A stretch of DNA of 64,000 nt. Origin: Butyrivibrio sp. FCS014 (GTDB lineage: Bacteria > Bacillota > Clostridia > Lachnospirales > Lachnospiraceae). The stretch spans positions 124,001 through 188,000 of the forward strand of contig NZ_JAHA01000007.1 in NCBI RefSeq assembly GCF_000526935.1, written 5' to 3'. Positions 1 to 7,556 of this stretch are shown in pieces. Each line of letters opens with the position of its first letter. Positions within the stretch are counted from its first letter, which is position 1. The notes under the pieces are model-generated. The model had not been told where the DNA came from and did not search any database. It worked only from the letters and a program-made list of their open reading frames with translations. The position numbers were made by a program, and so were the translations under genes.

Positions 1-118
1 TGCTAATTAATTATAAAACAGCGAAGGGAGTGTAGAGGCAGCTAACGTGTGAGAATTTTTATCAACAAGGCAGTGGAATGGATGTGCATAAAAACTGCAA
101 TTATGTCTTTATTTTAGG

Positions 119-134
119 GTTAGCAAGTGCTAAC
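119..134. promoter_or_regulatory. Perfect inverted repeat, probable repressor operator
   Basis: Two 7-bp arms (GTTAGCA / TGCTAAC) separated by AG lie 70 bp before the first gene. The size and symmetry suit a TetR-type dimer site. No regulator gene is next to it in the window, so the partner is unknown. Confidence 0.45.
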
Positions 135-204
135 ATATTGGTGTATAGCGAGTATTCGTCGTTGATTGGTGTTGATAAAATGTCTCAAAAATAAGGAATA
201 CTTT

Positions 205-993
205 ATGACCTACCATGAATTCGGAAAAGAAAATGGAAAAGTAATAGTGTTAATCCACCCTGCTGTGGTGATGTGGGATTATTTTGAATATGTGATTCCG
301 CTATTGGAAAAAGACTATCATCTTATCATTCCGGCACTTCCGGGATACGATCCTGAAAACGCAAGTGATTTTACAAGTATTGAAGAGATAGCAGAGGAAC
401 TGGAGAGTTGGCTAGGTGCACAAGGAATATCCACAGTTGAGTGCATATATGGCTGTTCAATGGGAGGGGCTGTAGTTACAAAGCTTTTGGCGAACGGAAA
501 GATTTATTTTAACCATGCTGTAATTGATGGTGGTATCACACCATACCAGATGCCTTGGCTAGTTACGAGAATTATTGCACTCAAGGATTTTGCAATGATC
601 TCCATGGGTAAGATTGGTGGAATCAAATTGCTTGAAAAAGCATTCTCAACAGATGAGCTTTCAGAAGATGACATCAGATATGAGGCAAAAGTTCTTGAGA
701 TGATAAGCTATCAAACAATATGGCGAACCTTTGATTCGGCAAATAACTATTCTATGCCGGATCATGTGAAAACTAATTGCCCGTTCATTGAATACTGGTT
801 CGCAGAAGCTGAAGAAAAGGCAAGAAAATGGGACATTGCATATATCAGAAAAGCATTTCCCGGATCTCGTTTTGTCAGATTTAAGGACTTAGGACACGGA
901 GGACTTGCACCGTTTTATCCTGAAAAGCTTGCAAAAGGAATTAGAATGCTCTGTTTGGAATCGATTGAAGGAACAGATGCCGTCATGGGATGA
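205..993 (+). CDS. Alpha/beta hydrolase
   Basis: Predicted soluble serine hydrolase of the alpha/beta fold, 262 residues. The nucleophile elbow GCSMGG puts the catalytic serine near residue 85. An oxyanion-loop region (LIHPAVV) lies near residue 16, and a late GHGG motif is the likely catalytic histidine. I chose the ATG at 205 because AAGGA lies 7 nt upstream; an in-frame TTG at 166 has no ribosome site. It starts a co-directional run reaching at least to 5612. A second alpha/beta hydrolase at 4234 has a similar neighbourhood, which suggests a duplicated module. The substrate cannot be told from sequence; ester, lactone or thioester hydrolysis are all possible. Confidence 0.8.
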   Translation: MTYHEFGKENGKVIVLIHPAVVMWDYFEYVIPLLEKDYHLIIPALPGYDPENASDFTSIEEIAEELESWLGAQGISTVECIYGCSMGGAVVTKLLANGKIYFNHAVIDGGITPYQMPWLVTRIIALKDFAMISMGKIGGIKLLEKAFSTDELSEDDIRYEAKVLEMISYQTIWRTFDSANNYSMPDHVKTNCPFIEYWFAEAEEKARKWDIAYIRKAFPGSRFVRFKDLGHGGLAPFYPEKLAKGIRMLCLESIEGTDAVMG

Positions 994-1029
994 ACTGCAC
1001 AGAATATATGGGAACTGAGGAATCGTTAG

Positions 1030-1509
1030 ATGATAATACTTCAACTGGTCATATACTGCCTTATATTTACGTTGATGGTCAGGTTTTCTGTTCGCGGAGG
1101 CGCAATAGACGGGATGTATTTCTATCCCAAGGCGGTACAAGACAGGGCAATAGAGATTGGTCTTACTACACGGGAGACCATGAATAGAAAAAGAAAGATA
1201 TTCATGACGGAATTCTATATCGTCATGCTGACAACCCTTGTGCTGATCATAGGATTATGGAATAACGTATCAGATTTCAAGGCAGCATATCTGCACGCCC
1301 TGTTGTTCCTTGAGGTGATGAACTGGTATGACGGGATCGTTATCGATGAGGTATGGGTTAGATACAGTAAATTTTGGGTGATTCCCGGATGCGAAGACAT
1401 ACCTTATGTTCAGACTATAAAGCAGATGCTGAAAAAGAGACTGTTTTTGACACTTGTATGGGTTATAGGAGCAGCAATAGTTGCAGGTATCGTGACTTTA
1501 GTCTTTTAG
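1030..1509 (+). CDS. Four-helix integral membrane protein, unknown function
   Basis: A protein of 159 residues with about four hydrophobic segments: residues 1-20, about 55-75, 88-98 and 138-158. A central segment carries the pattern YDGIVIDEVW followed by KFWVIPGCED. The next gene (1522) has the same topology and an equivalent YDMICFDYF...KFF...FPEVD segment, so the two are probably diverged paralogues that may act as a pair. TGAGGAA gives a ribosome site about 7 nt before the ATG. I do not recognise a named family. Membership of the operon is supported by a gap of only 36 nt after the alpha/beta hydrolase. Confidence 0.7.
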   Translation: MIILQLVIYCLIFTLMVRFSVRGGAIDGMYFYPKAVQDRAIEIGLTTRETMNRKRKIFMTEFYIVMLTTLVLIIGLWNNVSDFKAAYLHALLFLEVMNWYDGIVIDEVWVRYSKFWVIPGCEDIPYVQTIKQMLKKRLFLTLVWVIGAAIVAGIVTLVF

Positions 1510-1521
1510 GAGGAGTAATAG

Positions 1522-2022
1522 ATGATTCTTACTATTTTTCTGGCGTTAGTTTTTTGTGTGGCGATAACGCTGATGATGTTTTCTGCAGTAGCATTTATAC
1601 AGGATAAGAAATTCTTTTCATCAGCACCGAAGGAAGCTCAGAACGTGATAATCCCTCGGGAGAAAGAACTGTTCTATGGTGCTCGGGCAATAGGCTGGAC
1701 ATTCATGGTGTTCAGTATTCTGCTGATACTCGGAGTTGGAGTGATCTCTATATGGGATGGTTTCAGAAGCGGTTTTTCTTTCTGGCAGTTCTTCTTTAGA
1801 TTTGTGTCGATTTTTACTGTATATAAGGTGTACGACATGATATGTTTTGACTACTTTCTGCTCATGAAATTTAAGTTCTTCCAATATTATTTTCCTGAAG
1901 TGGATAGTGTTTATACTGGCAGAAAGTATGGATTTAACATAAAGAGTCAATTGTTAAAACTACTTGTTATATTCCCGGTTGCCTCGGCATTTGCAGCTTG
2001 GATATGTACGATCTTTCAATAG
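1522..2022 (+). CDS. Four-helix integral membrane protein, paralogue of preceding gene
   Basis: A protein of 166 residues with hydrophobic stretches at about 1-22, 55-78, 90-105 and 143-163, and charged loops between them. AGGAGG lies 8 nt before the ATG, and the gene follows the previous stop by only 12 nt, so the two are almost certainly translated from one mRNA. Shared spacing of helices and the YD/FD...KF segment suggest descent from the same ancestor as the 1030 gene. No catalytic motif is visible. A role in transport or membrane anchoring for the adjacent hydrolases is only a guess. Confidence 0.7.
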   Translation: MILTIFLALVFCVAITLMMFSAVAFIQDKKFFSSAPKEAQNVIIPREKELFYGARAIGWTFMVFSILLILGVGVISIWDGFRSGFSFWQFFFRFVSIFTVYKVYDMICFDYFLLMKFKFFQYYFPEVDSVYTGRKYGFNIKSQLLKLLVIFPVASAFAAWICTIFQ

Positions 2023-2051
2023 CATAGAGTAAAATGAGCGGGAGATAAGCA

Positions 2052-2678
2052 ATGAATACAGAGAAAGAATTAAAGAAAAAGACTGTTAGGATAATGAAAA
2101 GCAAGAAGGCTTTCAAGGCTGAGATTGAAAAAAGATTTTCAGCATCTGAGAGTGAAAAGATATGGAAAAATGCTCATAGAAGATTATGCAAAATGTACTC
2201 TGAGCATGAGAGTCTTCCAAAGGGTATCAGTGCACACACAGATTCCTTTATCTTCCCTGCGGCGGCTATATATCTTTCTATGAAGGAGAAAAATCCTGAC
2301 ATTGCTTATGATGTGATGAAGCAGGTTATGGCTATCAGATCAGAAAAGATGGGGCAATCATTAGCAAGGTGCTGCAAGATCCCAGGGTTCAGGAGATTTT
2401 TCTTAAGTATGTGGGATACACTGAGCCATAAAATGTTTGGAGAAGCATCTGGTTTTAAAAATGTGTTCTATCCAAAGGAAAAGGATTGCTTCCGTATGGA
2501 TATCACTCAGTGCCCGTATCATAAGTATCTTACGGAACTGGGATGTCCGGAAATAAATGTTCTGTTTTGCGAGAATGATGTTCATATGTATGGAAAGCTG
2601 CCGGGGATGAGGTTTACCAGGACAATGACTATAGGTTCCGGCGGTGAATTGTGTGATTTTAAGATGGAAATAGTTTGA
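2052..2678 (+). CDS. L-2-amino-thiazoline-4-carboxylic acid hydrolase (ATC hydrolase) family protein
   Basis: A protein of 208 residues. The C-terminal half (TQCPYHKYLTELG, then ...VLFCENDVH) matches the characteristic Cys-containing region of the ATC-hydrolase family. The founding member opens the thiazoline ring to S-carbamoyl-cysteine in Pseudomonas. Most Firmicutes members have no known substrate, so the family name should not be read as an activity. The N-terminal half is charged and helical. GGGAG gives a ribosome site before the ATG. A second member of the same family is at 4980, again beside an alpha/beta hydrolase. Confidence 0.75.
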   Translation: MNTEKELKKKTVRIMKSKKAFKAEIEKRFSASESEKIWKNAHRRLCKMYSEHESLPKGISAHTDSFIFPAAAIYLSMKEKNPDIAYDVMKQVMAIRSEKMGQSLARCCKIPGFRRFFLSMWDTLSHKMFGEASGFKNVFYPKEKDCFRMDITQCPYHKYLTELGCPEINVLFCENDVHMYGKLPGMRFTRTMTIGSGGELCDFKMEIV

Positions 2679-2696
2679 TCTCTGGAGGAGTATTCC

Positions 2697-3554
2697 GTGA
2701 TGGAAGTCGTATCAAAAAAATACCACATTGAGAAAAATACAGTTCAGGAGACACTGATTATTCCGCTTTATGGAAGAAAGGTTTGTTCAGAGCATTTTCC
2801 AGAGCTTTTCAAGGACGAGGAAGCTGAGCGAATATGCAACATGTTGGATTACGATTTCGCTGTAAAGGGCAAAAGAATGGAGAGCGGTGTCGGGCTTTTT
2901 GGCGCATTGGAAGTAGCTCAAAGACAATATGATCTTGCTTGGGAAGTGAGAGATTATTTAAAGAATCACCCTGATGCAAGTGTTGTGAATTTGGGATGCG
3001 GTTTGGATGATACGTTTCATAAGTGTGATAACGGTTCATGTATAGGGTACAATATCGATATGCCAGATGTGATTGCGGTAAGAAATGAGCTGTTACCAGC
3101 AGCTGCACGAGAAAGCAATATTGGATATGATTTAAATGACTATTCATGGATGGACATGATTGATGCTTCAAAAGGAACTGTTTTCTTCGCATCGGGTGTG
3201 TTTTATTATTTCAGAAAAGAAGATGTAAGAAAACTATTAGGCAAGTTGGCGAAGAGATTCCCAGGGGGCGTAATTGTATTTGATTCCTGTAATAGTCGCG
3301 GGGCAAAGATGATGACGAAGACATGGCTTAAAGAAGCTGGAATATCTGATGTCAGCGCATTCTTTTCATTAGAGGATAAATCTGAAATTGAAAGCTGGTG
3401 CACGGATTTTGAGGCGGTTACGGCTCGAAGCTACATGCGTGGATATAGGGATATTTATAAGGATGTAGGTCTTTTACATAAGATGATGATCAGTTTCTGC
3501 GACAGATATGTGAACATGCAGATCATAAGGGTAGCCTTTAAGGAGGAATCTTAA
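2697..3554 (+). CDS. Class I SAM-dependent methyltransferase, leucine-carboxyl-methyltransferase type
   Basis: A protein of 285 residues. The SAM-binding glycine-rich strand VVNLGCGLDD is near residues 96-105. An acidic residue in YNIDMPDV follows the next strand and an FFASGVFYYF segment lies further on. This layout is typical of the PPM1/TcmP-like (LCM) methyltransferases that methylate carboxylates or small polyketides. GTG and ATG codons are adjacent at 2697 and 2700, after GGAGGAG; the ATG at 2700 may be the true start. It sits inside the hydrolase/ATC-hydrolase cluster, so a common small-molecule substrate is plausible but not shown. Confidence 0.75.
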   Translation: MMEVVSKKYHIEKNTVQETLIIPLYGRKVCSEHFPELFKDEEAERICNMLDYDFAVKGKRMESGVGLFGALEVAQRQYDLAWEVRDYLKNHPDASVVNLGCGLDDTFHKCDNGSCIGYNIDMPDVIAVRNELLPAAARESNIGYDLNDYSWMDMIDASKGTVFFASGVFYYFRKEDVRKLLGKLAKRFPGGVIVFDSCNSRGAKMMTKTWLKEAGISDVSAFFSLEDKSEIESWCTDFEAVTARSYMRGYRDIYKDVGLLHKMMISFCDRYVNMQIIRVAFKEES

Positions 3555-3556
3555 AA

Positions 3557-4237
3557 ATGAACTCAAAGCAAAGAATTATGTTTGGATGTTATGCCATGGT
3601 ATTAGCCATAGTTGGTGACTATTTGCTTGGTTTTGGAACAATAGGTACGAGTTCGGATCCTGATGCATATTTGGGAATAGATTGGAATGTTGCTCCGGAT
3701 TGGAGGTATGCTGTTTCATCCATTCTTGGTTTTTTGTGTGCAGCCATGTTTGCTTATGCTGCCACAGAACTTCTAAGAGTTATGGAAGAAAACTATAAGC
3801 TGGAATCATACAAGCTGTATAAGATCTTTAAGGTGGCAAATTGGAGCGGGATTTTGTATTTTGCTTTTATTCATATAGGAATCTGCATGCTTCCGGTAGT
3901 CTTTAACGCTGGCATGGAGGCGACGGGAGATATTCCTACAGCTGCAACAATGACAGTAAGGGTGCTAAAGAGCATAGCTGTTCCAATGGTAGCTGGATTT
4001 ATCACCTGCGATCTCCTAGTAACAATCGGATGGATTGGTATGGTTATGAAAGGACTTATTCCGGTTAAGAAAGTATTCATAATCTGTTGCCCGATATTCG
4101 GTGTTTTATTTGGCCAGCTTTTGAATCTTATCGCAGAAGGCTTGGACTCGGGGACAGAATCCTTCGGATGGCTTGTTATGTATCTGGTCTGTGCGATATG
4201 CCTAACAAAAGATAAGGAGAAAAGTGTCCGATTATGA
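3557..4237 (+). CDS. Multi-pass membrane protein (DUF6796-like)
   Basis: A protein of 226 residues with about six hydrophobic helices, at roughly 8-27, 52-73, 98-117, 138-162, 170-190 and 202-218. A periplasmic-side loop after helix 1 contains DPDAYLGIDW. The layout resembles DUF6796 family membrane proteins of Clostridia, from memory only. The start is 2 nt after the methyltransferase stop, with AAGGAGG upstream. The 3' end overlaps the next alpha/beta hydrolase by 4 nt, so translation is coupled. The function is unknown. Confidence 0.65.
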   Translation: MNSKQRIMFGCYAMVLAIVGDYLLGFGTIGTSSDPDAYLGIDWNVAPDWRYAVSSILGFLCAAMFAYAATELLRVMEENYKLESYKLYKIFKVANWSGILYFAFIHIGICMLPVVFNAGMEATGDIPTAATMTVRVLKSIAVPMVAGFITCDLLVTIGWIGMVMKGLIPVKKVFIICCPIFGVLFGQLLNLIAEGLDSGTESFGWLVMYLVCAICLTKDKEKSVRL

Positions 4238-4983
4238 GATTTCTGACACATGGGGATAAGGAAAAACGATCGCTTATGCTGATCCATGGTATGGCAAATA
4301 CATCGGATCTTTTTGATCCGTTACTTCCGTACCTGAAAGATTATTATGTGGTTGTTTGCGAATTGGATGGTCACTCAAGAAGTGAAGCGGGAAACTTTGT
4401 TTCGGTAAGCGATGCAGCTCAGAAAATCGAAAAATATGTTAAGGAAACTCTCAGTGGAAGACTCTACGGCCTTCTGGGATTTTCTCTTGGAGGAACCGTC
4501 GCAACGGAACTAATCAGCAGAGGGAATATAGAAGTAGACAGAACTGTTTTGGATGCGGCATTTGTAATAAAGATGGGCATAATGACATATCCATTCAAAT
4601 GGCTGTTTCAGGGCTCTATATGGAGCATCAAAAAGAATATCCATGTTCCAAAGCCACTTGTGGAAAGCATCATGGGAAAAGGAAACAGTGGAATAGTAGA
4701 TACGCTTTATAAGGGAGTATCTCTTAAATCTGTTGGTAATGCAGCCTTGTCCTGCTACACATATACGATAAAGGATGGAATAAAGGATTATCATAATCCA
4801 GTCGTGTTCTGGCACGGAGAAAATGAACCATACCCAGTAAAGAGTGCGAAGCTTTTGAAGAGATATCTCCCCCAGATAAAAAAGCGGGTATTTAAAGGAA
4901 TGGGCCATGGCCAGATGCTTCATGAACATACGAAGGTCTACGCCCAAAGATTGGTAGAGTTTTTGGAGGATTCAGAGAAATGA
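4234..4983 (+). CDS. Alpha/beta hydrolase
   Basis: A protein of 249 residues. LIHGMANTSD at about residue 16 is the HG oxyanion motif. GFSLGG puts the nucleophile serine near residue 84, and GMGHGQML near residue 230 supplies the histidine. The start overlaps the preceding membrane gene (ATGA) and the end overlaps the next ATC-hydrolase-family gene (ATGA), which makes a tightly coupled three-gene block. Together with the 205-2678 block it suggests a repeated module of hydrolase, membrane protein and ATC-hydrolase-family protein. No helical lid domain of unusual size is seen. The substrate is unknown. Confidence 0.8.
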   Translation: MRFLTHGDKEKRSLMLIHGMANTSDLFDPLLPYLKDYYVVVCELDGHSRSEAGNFVSVSDAAQKIEKYVKETLSGRLYGLLGFSLGGTVATELISRGNIEVDRTVLDAAFVIKMGIMTYPFKWLFQGSIWSIKKNIHVPKPLVESIMGKGNSGIVDTLYKGVSLKSVGNAALSCYTYTIKDGIKDYHNPVVFWHGENEPYPVKSAKLLKRYLPQIKKRVFKGMGHGQMLHEHTKVYAQRLVEFLEDSEK

Positions 4984-5612
4984 AGTATAGTGGAATGCCG
5001 GCGGCTATGTGGCTCTTATACAAAAAATCTTTTCAAAAGGCACTTGTAAATGACCTTAAGAAAAGCCCCGAAGAGGCAAAGCGGATTATGGCAAAGGCAA
5101 AGCCAAAATACAAAGAGATCATTAGCAAGCTCCCTGAATTTGAAAAAGGCGACAGGTTCAAGGCGAATATTGTAAATTGCGCCATTCTGACATCTGTATT
5201 TCTTAGTATGGACAGAAAACCAACGGCTGCCGAGGCAACCACATACTATGAGCACGCCATGACAAACTTTGCGACCAAAGCATTCTGCAAATTGGGAGGG
5301 AAGCAGAAGTTCACAGATAAAGATATTGAGGGAATGAAGAAGACGGCGGCTCTAAAAGCGGCTGACAGAAATCCTTATTCCTGGAATATGGAGTACCTGC
5401 CCTATGAGGATGGAAGCGGATATGAGGCGAGGTTCACAAAGTGTGGTATCTGTACCCTCATGAAAGAATACGGATTATTTGAGCTGGTTCCTGCTATGTG
5501 CCATCTTGACTACACTATGAGCGAATTTGGAGGCGCCTCAACTTTTGCTAGAGAATATACTCTCGCATCCGGCGGACCATATTGCGATTGTGGATATAAA
5601 AAGAAAAAATAG
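4980..5612 (+). CDS. ATC hydrolase family protein (second copy in cluster)
   Basis: A protein of 210 residues. It ends with the family's Cys-rich pattern: FTKCGICTLMKEYG, MCHLDY, then ASGGPYCDCGYKKKK. The central DIEGMKKTAA region and the helical N-terminus fit family members from Clostridia. It is diverged from the 2052 product but has the same order of motifs, so two paralogues lie in one locus. Translation is coupled to the alpha/beta hydrolase by an ATGA overlap. The substrate is unknown. Confidence 0.75.
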   Translation: MKYSGMPAAMWLLYKKSFQKALVNDLKKSPEEAKRIMAKAKPKYKEIISKLPEFEKGDRFKANIVNCAILTSVFLSMDRKPTAAEATTYYEHAMTNFATKAFCKLGGKQKFTDKDIEGMKKTAALKAADRNPYSWNMEYLPYEDGSGYEARFTKCGICTLMKEYGLFELVPAMCHLDYTMSEFGGASTFAREYTLASGGPYCDCGYKKKK

Positions 5613-5631
5613 CAACTTGGAGTAGTTTGAA

Positions 5632-5739
5632 ATGATAAAAACAATTGTCGTTGCGTTAGTATTACGTTTTCTTCCGGAGGATGTAAGACTTGCTGCTAAG
5701 GAACTTATGGTTTCCGGAAGCTTACTATTCGATTTGTAA
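5632..5739 (+). CDS. Possible small protein (35 residues) or gene remnant
   Basis: An ATG with GGAG about 9 nt upstream opens a 35-residue frame starting MIKTIVVALVLRF. A short hydrophobic start is followed by a helical, charged part. It directly follows the ATC-hydrolase-family gene. It could be a real small peptide or the eroded start of a longer gene. The rest of the 5740-5908 gap shows nothing I can name. Confidence 0.25.
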   Translation: MIKTIVVALVLRFLPEDVRLAAKELMVSGSLLFDL

Positions 5740-5908
5740 TACTGCTATATATCATGAAGGCATTTGATATAATTGTTCAGGATCAATGGCTTGTGATGAC
5801 AGTGGGGTATTTTAAAAAGATTTTTCCTGTAAATTGCGGTATTGCTTTTTTTATTTAGGCTGAAACTGGCGTTATATCGAATGAAGATTGATATAGGGAG
5901 AAGATGGG

Positions 5909-6511
5909 GTGAACGAATCAGCGCTGTATAAGGAACTTGGAGTTTTAACAAAGGATAAGAGCAGGTGGGAAGAAAACATTCCGTATGTGTCATCGCTTCT
6001 TGCTCACGAATCTGAAAAAATTAAAGCAAAGGCCCTATGGCTGCTTGGTGAGATGGGGCTTGAACATCCAAAGAAAGTAAAAGATTATGTTAAAGAGATA
6101 GTTTCTTTTTGCGATAGCCAGGTGCCGCTTTTAAGAGAAAGAGCGGTTAATGCGCTAGGAAGGATAGGTAGAGCCGACTATTATTTGATTCAGGAATACT
6201 GGGAGGACTTGTTCAAATTCGCTTCTGATGAGGATCCAAAGGTCAGGCTGAGCTTCATCTGGGCGTCTGAAAACATTGCTACAAATACACCGGATATTTA
6301 TGAAGGATATATGTCTGTGTTTGAAAGTCTTCTACACGATACGGACGATAAGGTAAGAATGGAAGCACCTGAGATATTCCGGGTCCTTGGTAAACGCAGA
6401 CCGGAGTTTGTCAGGCCATACATTACGCAGTTACAGAAAATGTCAGAGACAGATAGTAACCGCGTAGTAAGGATACATTGCTTAGGCGCGATTAAAGCAA
6501 CAAATAGGTGA
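5909..6511 (+). CDS. HEAT-repeat protein
   Basis: A protein of 200 residues made almost entirely of paired helices with the HEAT pattern. Examples are IKAKALWLLGEMG near residue 38, LLRERAVNALGRIG near 75, PKVRLSFIWASENIA near 110 and KVRMEAPEIFRVLG near 148. Such proteins usually act as scaffolds; some are DNA alkylation repair-like glycosylases, but I see no catalytic residues. The start is a GTG with AGGGAGAAG upstream; there is no in-frame ATG nearby. It stands alone after a gap of about 300 nt, so it may have its own promoter. Confidence 0.65.
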   Translation: MNESALYKELGVLTKDKSRWEENIPYVSSLLAHESEKIKAKALWLLGEMGLEHPKKVKDYVKEIVSFCDSQVPLLRERAVNALGRIGRADYYLIQEYWEDLFKFASDEDPKVRLSFIWASENIATNTPDIYEGYMSVFESLLHDTDDKVRMEAPEIFRVLGKRRPEFVRPYITQLQKMSETDSNRVVRIHCLGAIKATNR

Positions 6512-6556
6512 TTTGAAAGCAAATGAAGGAAGAATATCCCGGGAACAGAGGAGCTC

Positions 6557-6664
6557 ATGCCTTATATTCACGGGAAAACACTGGCGGTTAAATGGATTGG
6601 GCCTTTGATCGGATTTCCAATACTTGCGGCAATCCTGGCATGGGTTATGCAACTGGCAGGGTAA
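6557..6664 (+). CDS. Possible small membrane peptide (35 residues)
   Basis: A frame with AGAGGAG immediately upstream encodes 35 residues, with one hydrophobic helix (IGPLIGFPILAAILAWVM). It ends 23 nt before the HD-domain gene. Spacing between ribosome site and ATG is short, so it may not be translated. It could also be the remnant of a larger membrane gene. Confidence 0.3.
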   Translation: MPYIHGKTLAVKWIGPLIGFPILAAILAWVMQLAG

Positions 6665-6687
6665 ATCTTTTACTTGGGAGGATTAGT

Positions 6688-7236
6688 ATGAACGCTAGAG
6701 AATACCTGGATATTTTACACATTGCTGAGAGATTGAAAGATACGCCACGCCATTGCACTACTACAAAAAGGCGGACAGAGAGTGTTGCTGAACATAGTTG
6801 GCGTATTTCGCTGATGGCATTTCTTCTAAGGCATGAGTTTCCGGATCTGGATATGGATAAAGTTGTAGACATGTGCCTCATCCATGATCTTGGGGAATGC
6901 TTTACTGGTGATATTCCAACCTTTATCAAAACAGATGATGACAGAGAAGTTGAGGATTTGCTTCTCAACAAATGGGTGCAATCACTGCCGGAGGAATTAT
7001 CCAGAGATATCGCCGGGTTATACAAAGAGATGGATGCGCAGGAAACTAAGGAAGCAAAGCTATACAAGTCTCTTGATAAGCTCGAAGCTCTTATACAGCA
7101 CAATGAATCTCCTATAGATACATGGTCAGAAAACGAGTATGAGCTTAATAAAACATATGCATTTGATACTGTTGCATTCTCAGATTGGCTTACTGAACTG
7201 AGAAAAGAAATTTTGGATGATACCCTAAAAAGATAG
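6688..7236 (+). CDS. HD-domain hydrolase, YfbR/5'-deoxynucleotidase-like
   Basis: A protein of 182 residues from the ATG at 6688, which has GGGAGG 7 nt upstream; an in-frame ATG at 6592 has no ribosome site. The HD metal ligands are seen as AEHSWR (His near 36), CLIHDLGE (His-Asp near 66-67) and a later Asp in the KSLDKLEAL helix. This is the arrangement of HD_3 proteins such as YfbR, which remove phosphate from deoxynucleoside 5'-monophosphates. The length fits the family. A nucleotide-pool housekeeping role is likely; exact specificity cannot be read. Confidence 0.75.
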   Translation: MNAREYLDILHIAERLKDTPRHCTTTKRRTESVAEHSWRISLMAFLLRHEFPDLDMDKVVDMCLIHDLGECFTGDIPTFIKTDDDREVEDLLLNKWVQSLPEELSRDIAGLYKEMDAQETKEAKLYKSLDKLEALIQHNESPIDTWSENEYELNKTYAFDTVAFSDWLTELRKEILDDTLKR

Positions 7237-7374
7237 AAGCAAAGAAGCAGTAACTTGCGGTATAACTGAGAAAGAATCGAGATTTGGAGTAATCATAGTC
7301 TATGAAATTTTCCAGTGCCCCGATTTGCCCCTCTTATGCCCCTTTTTCGCCCCTAACTTCACCTTTTTATCATT

Positions 7375-7399
7375 TTTTAGGCATGATATTATTATAATG
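7375..7399 (+). promoter_or_regulatory. Promoter-like block shared with 35220-35244
   Basis: This 25-bp AT-rich block contains a consensus -10 (TATAAT at 7393-7398). It matches the block at 35220-35244 in 23 of 25 positions. It lies about 160 bp before the DUF5688 gene. Transcription from here would make an 80-nt leader before the hairpin at 7477. Confidence 0.5.
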
Positions 7400-7404
7400 C
7401 GCCA

Positions 7405-7516
7405 AGTGATATGAGATGCACAGCTTCACATACCGCGGGGCGTATTTCTTTTGCAAAAGAATAACCTGAAATGAAGCACTGTGTTTTGACAGGGATGTCA
7501 TTACACAGTGTTTTTT
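7405..7516 (+). ncRNA. Structured leader ending in an intrinsic terminator, upstream of the DUF5688 gene
   Basis: The transcript expected from the upstream promoter contains a perfect palindrome (TTCTTTTG/CAAAAGAA, 7446-7461). It ends in a two-part hairpin at 7477-7510: CACTGTGT/ACACAGTG with an inner TGACA/TGTCA stem, followed by six T. That is an intrinsic terminator 40 nt before the gene. The layout suits attenuation of the downstream gene or a short stand-alone RNA. I do not recognise a known riboswitch class. The 7237-7374 part of the gap shows only T- and C-rich sequence. Confidence 0.45.
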
Positions 7517-7556
7517 CATGCCTTAAAACATTTGGATAAGAGAGGGGAAATTAAAA

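Noticed and set aside
990..1187. A 65-residue frame overlapping the 1030 gene
   Set aside because: The 1030 frame has a better ribosome site, membrane helices and a paralogue downstream.
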